A stretch of 5,418 bases of DNA. Source: Clostridia bacterium (lineage in GTDB: Bacteria; Bacillota; Clostridia; Christensenellales; UBA1242). This document shows, piece after piece, positions 5,200 through 5,418 of the stretch. The stretch is from the NCBI GenBank assembly GCA_017553065.1, contig JAFZND010000031.1:1-5418 (forward strand). Direction: 5' to 3'. Both the position numbers and the translations under genes were made by a program. How positions within the stretch are numbered: the stretch's first letter is position 1; each line of letters opens with the position of its first letter. The notes beneath the pieces are model-generated. The model was given only the letters and a program-made list of their open reading frames with translations. It made no database searches and was not told the DNA's origin.

Positions 5200-5223
5200 A
5201 ATGTGACAATAAAGGTGAGAATT

Positions 5224-5418
5224 ATGAAATACATTAAATGTCCTAGATGCGAATTGAATTATATTTTGGAATCAGAAGATTTGTGTGAAGTTTGCAAGCG
5301 TTCTATGCGTGCTGGTGCAAATAATGAGGATGATGATGAGGACTACGAAGAAGAAGGCCTTACTCTTTGCCCAATTTGTAAAGTAAATTATCTAAACGAA
5401 GGTGAGACAATTTGTTCC
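5224..5418 (+). CDS. Zinc-ribbon-type protein, N-terminal part (runs off window)
   Basis: The first 65 residues are visible. They contain a repeated cysteine module: CPRCELNYILESEDLC at 6-21 with Cys24 after it (CEVC), and CPICKVNYLNEGETIC at 49-64. Both follow CPxCxxNYxxExExxC. In the first, C6/C9 and C21/C24 make a complete four-cysteine zinc ribbon; the second is cut by the window edge. Between them is a very acidic linker (NNEDDDEDYEEEEG-like, about 33-45). No signal peptide, so probably cytoplasmic. Zinc binding is a strong inference from the paired CxxC; the target, nucleic acid or protein, cannot be told, and an enzymatic domain may follow outside the window. ATG 5224 is supported by AAAGGTGAG at 5211-5219. 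Confidence 0.85.
   Translation, partial: MKYIKCPRCELNYILESEDLCEVCKRSMRAGANNEDDDEDYEEEGLTLCPICKVNYLNEGETICS

Overview
The window reads as a chromosomal core-gene segment of a low-GC, AT-rich Bacillota (Firmicutes) relative. The evidence is a canonical Spo0A, which is confined to endospore-forming Firmicutes and their descendants, AGGAGA/AAAGGG-type ribosome binding sites, TTGACA/TATAAT-like promoters, and compact intrinsic terminators with T-runs. All complete genes stop with TAA, and TGG is used for Trp. An uncultured gut Clostridia-type lineage is a reasonable guess, but the sequence alone cannot prove it. I see no mobile element, CRISPR array, tRNA or rRNA.

Layout. Positions 1-680 hold the end of rplJ (L10) and all of rplL (L7/L12), the ribosomal stalk pair, closed by a terminator that works in both directions. 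A convergent minus-strand gene (727-1047) encodes a small protein with two cysteine-cluster repeats of DUF1540 type. It is divergent from rplI (L9, 1123-1557), which has its own promoter and terminator. Next comes an unrecognised three-part cytoplasmic protein (1677-2510), then a lipoprotein built of propeller-like repeats (2604-3995), then a roughly 290-base regulatory region, spo0A (4289-5059), and the start of a repeated zinc-ribbon protein (5224 to the window edge).

Nearly every gene after rplJL is a single transcription unit with its own promoter and intrinsic terminator, so this is not an operon with a shared task. Several terminators are packed against or into the stop codon. The usual conserved neighbours are absent: no rpoB after rplL, no gdpP or dnaB beside rplI, no spoIVB before spo0A. 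This indicates rearranged core synteny.

The points most worth attention are the following. The Spo0A receiver has Asn in place of the second Asp of the metal-binding pair, while phosphoacceptor and DNA-binding helix are intact. A perfect 0A box lies upstream of spo0A, next to a series of helically phased T-tracts. The small cysteine proteins at 727-1047 and 5224-5418 both show clear internal duplication. I found no convincing wholly new multi-gene system.
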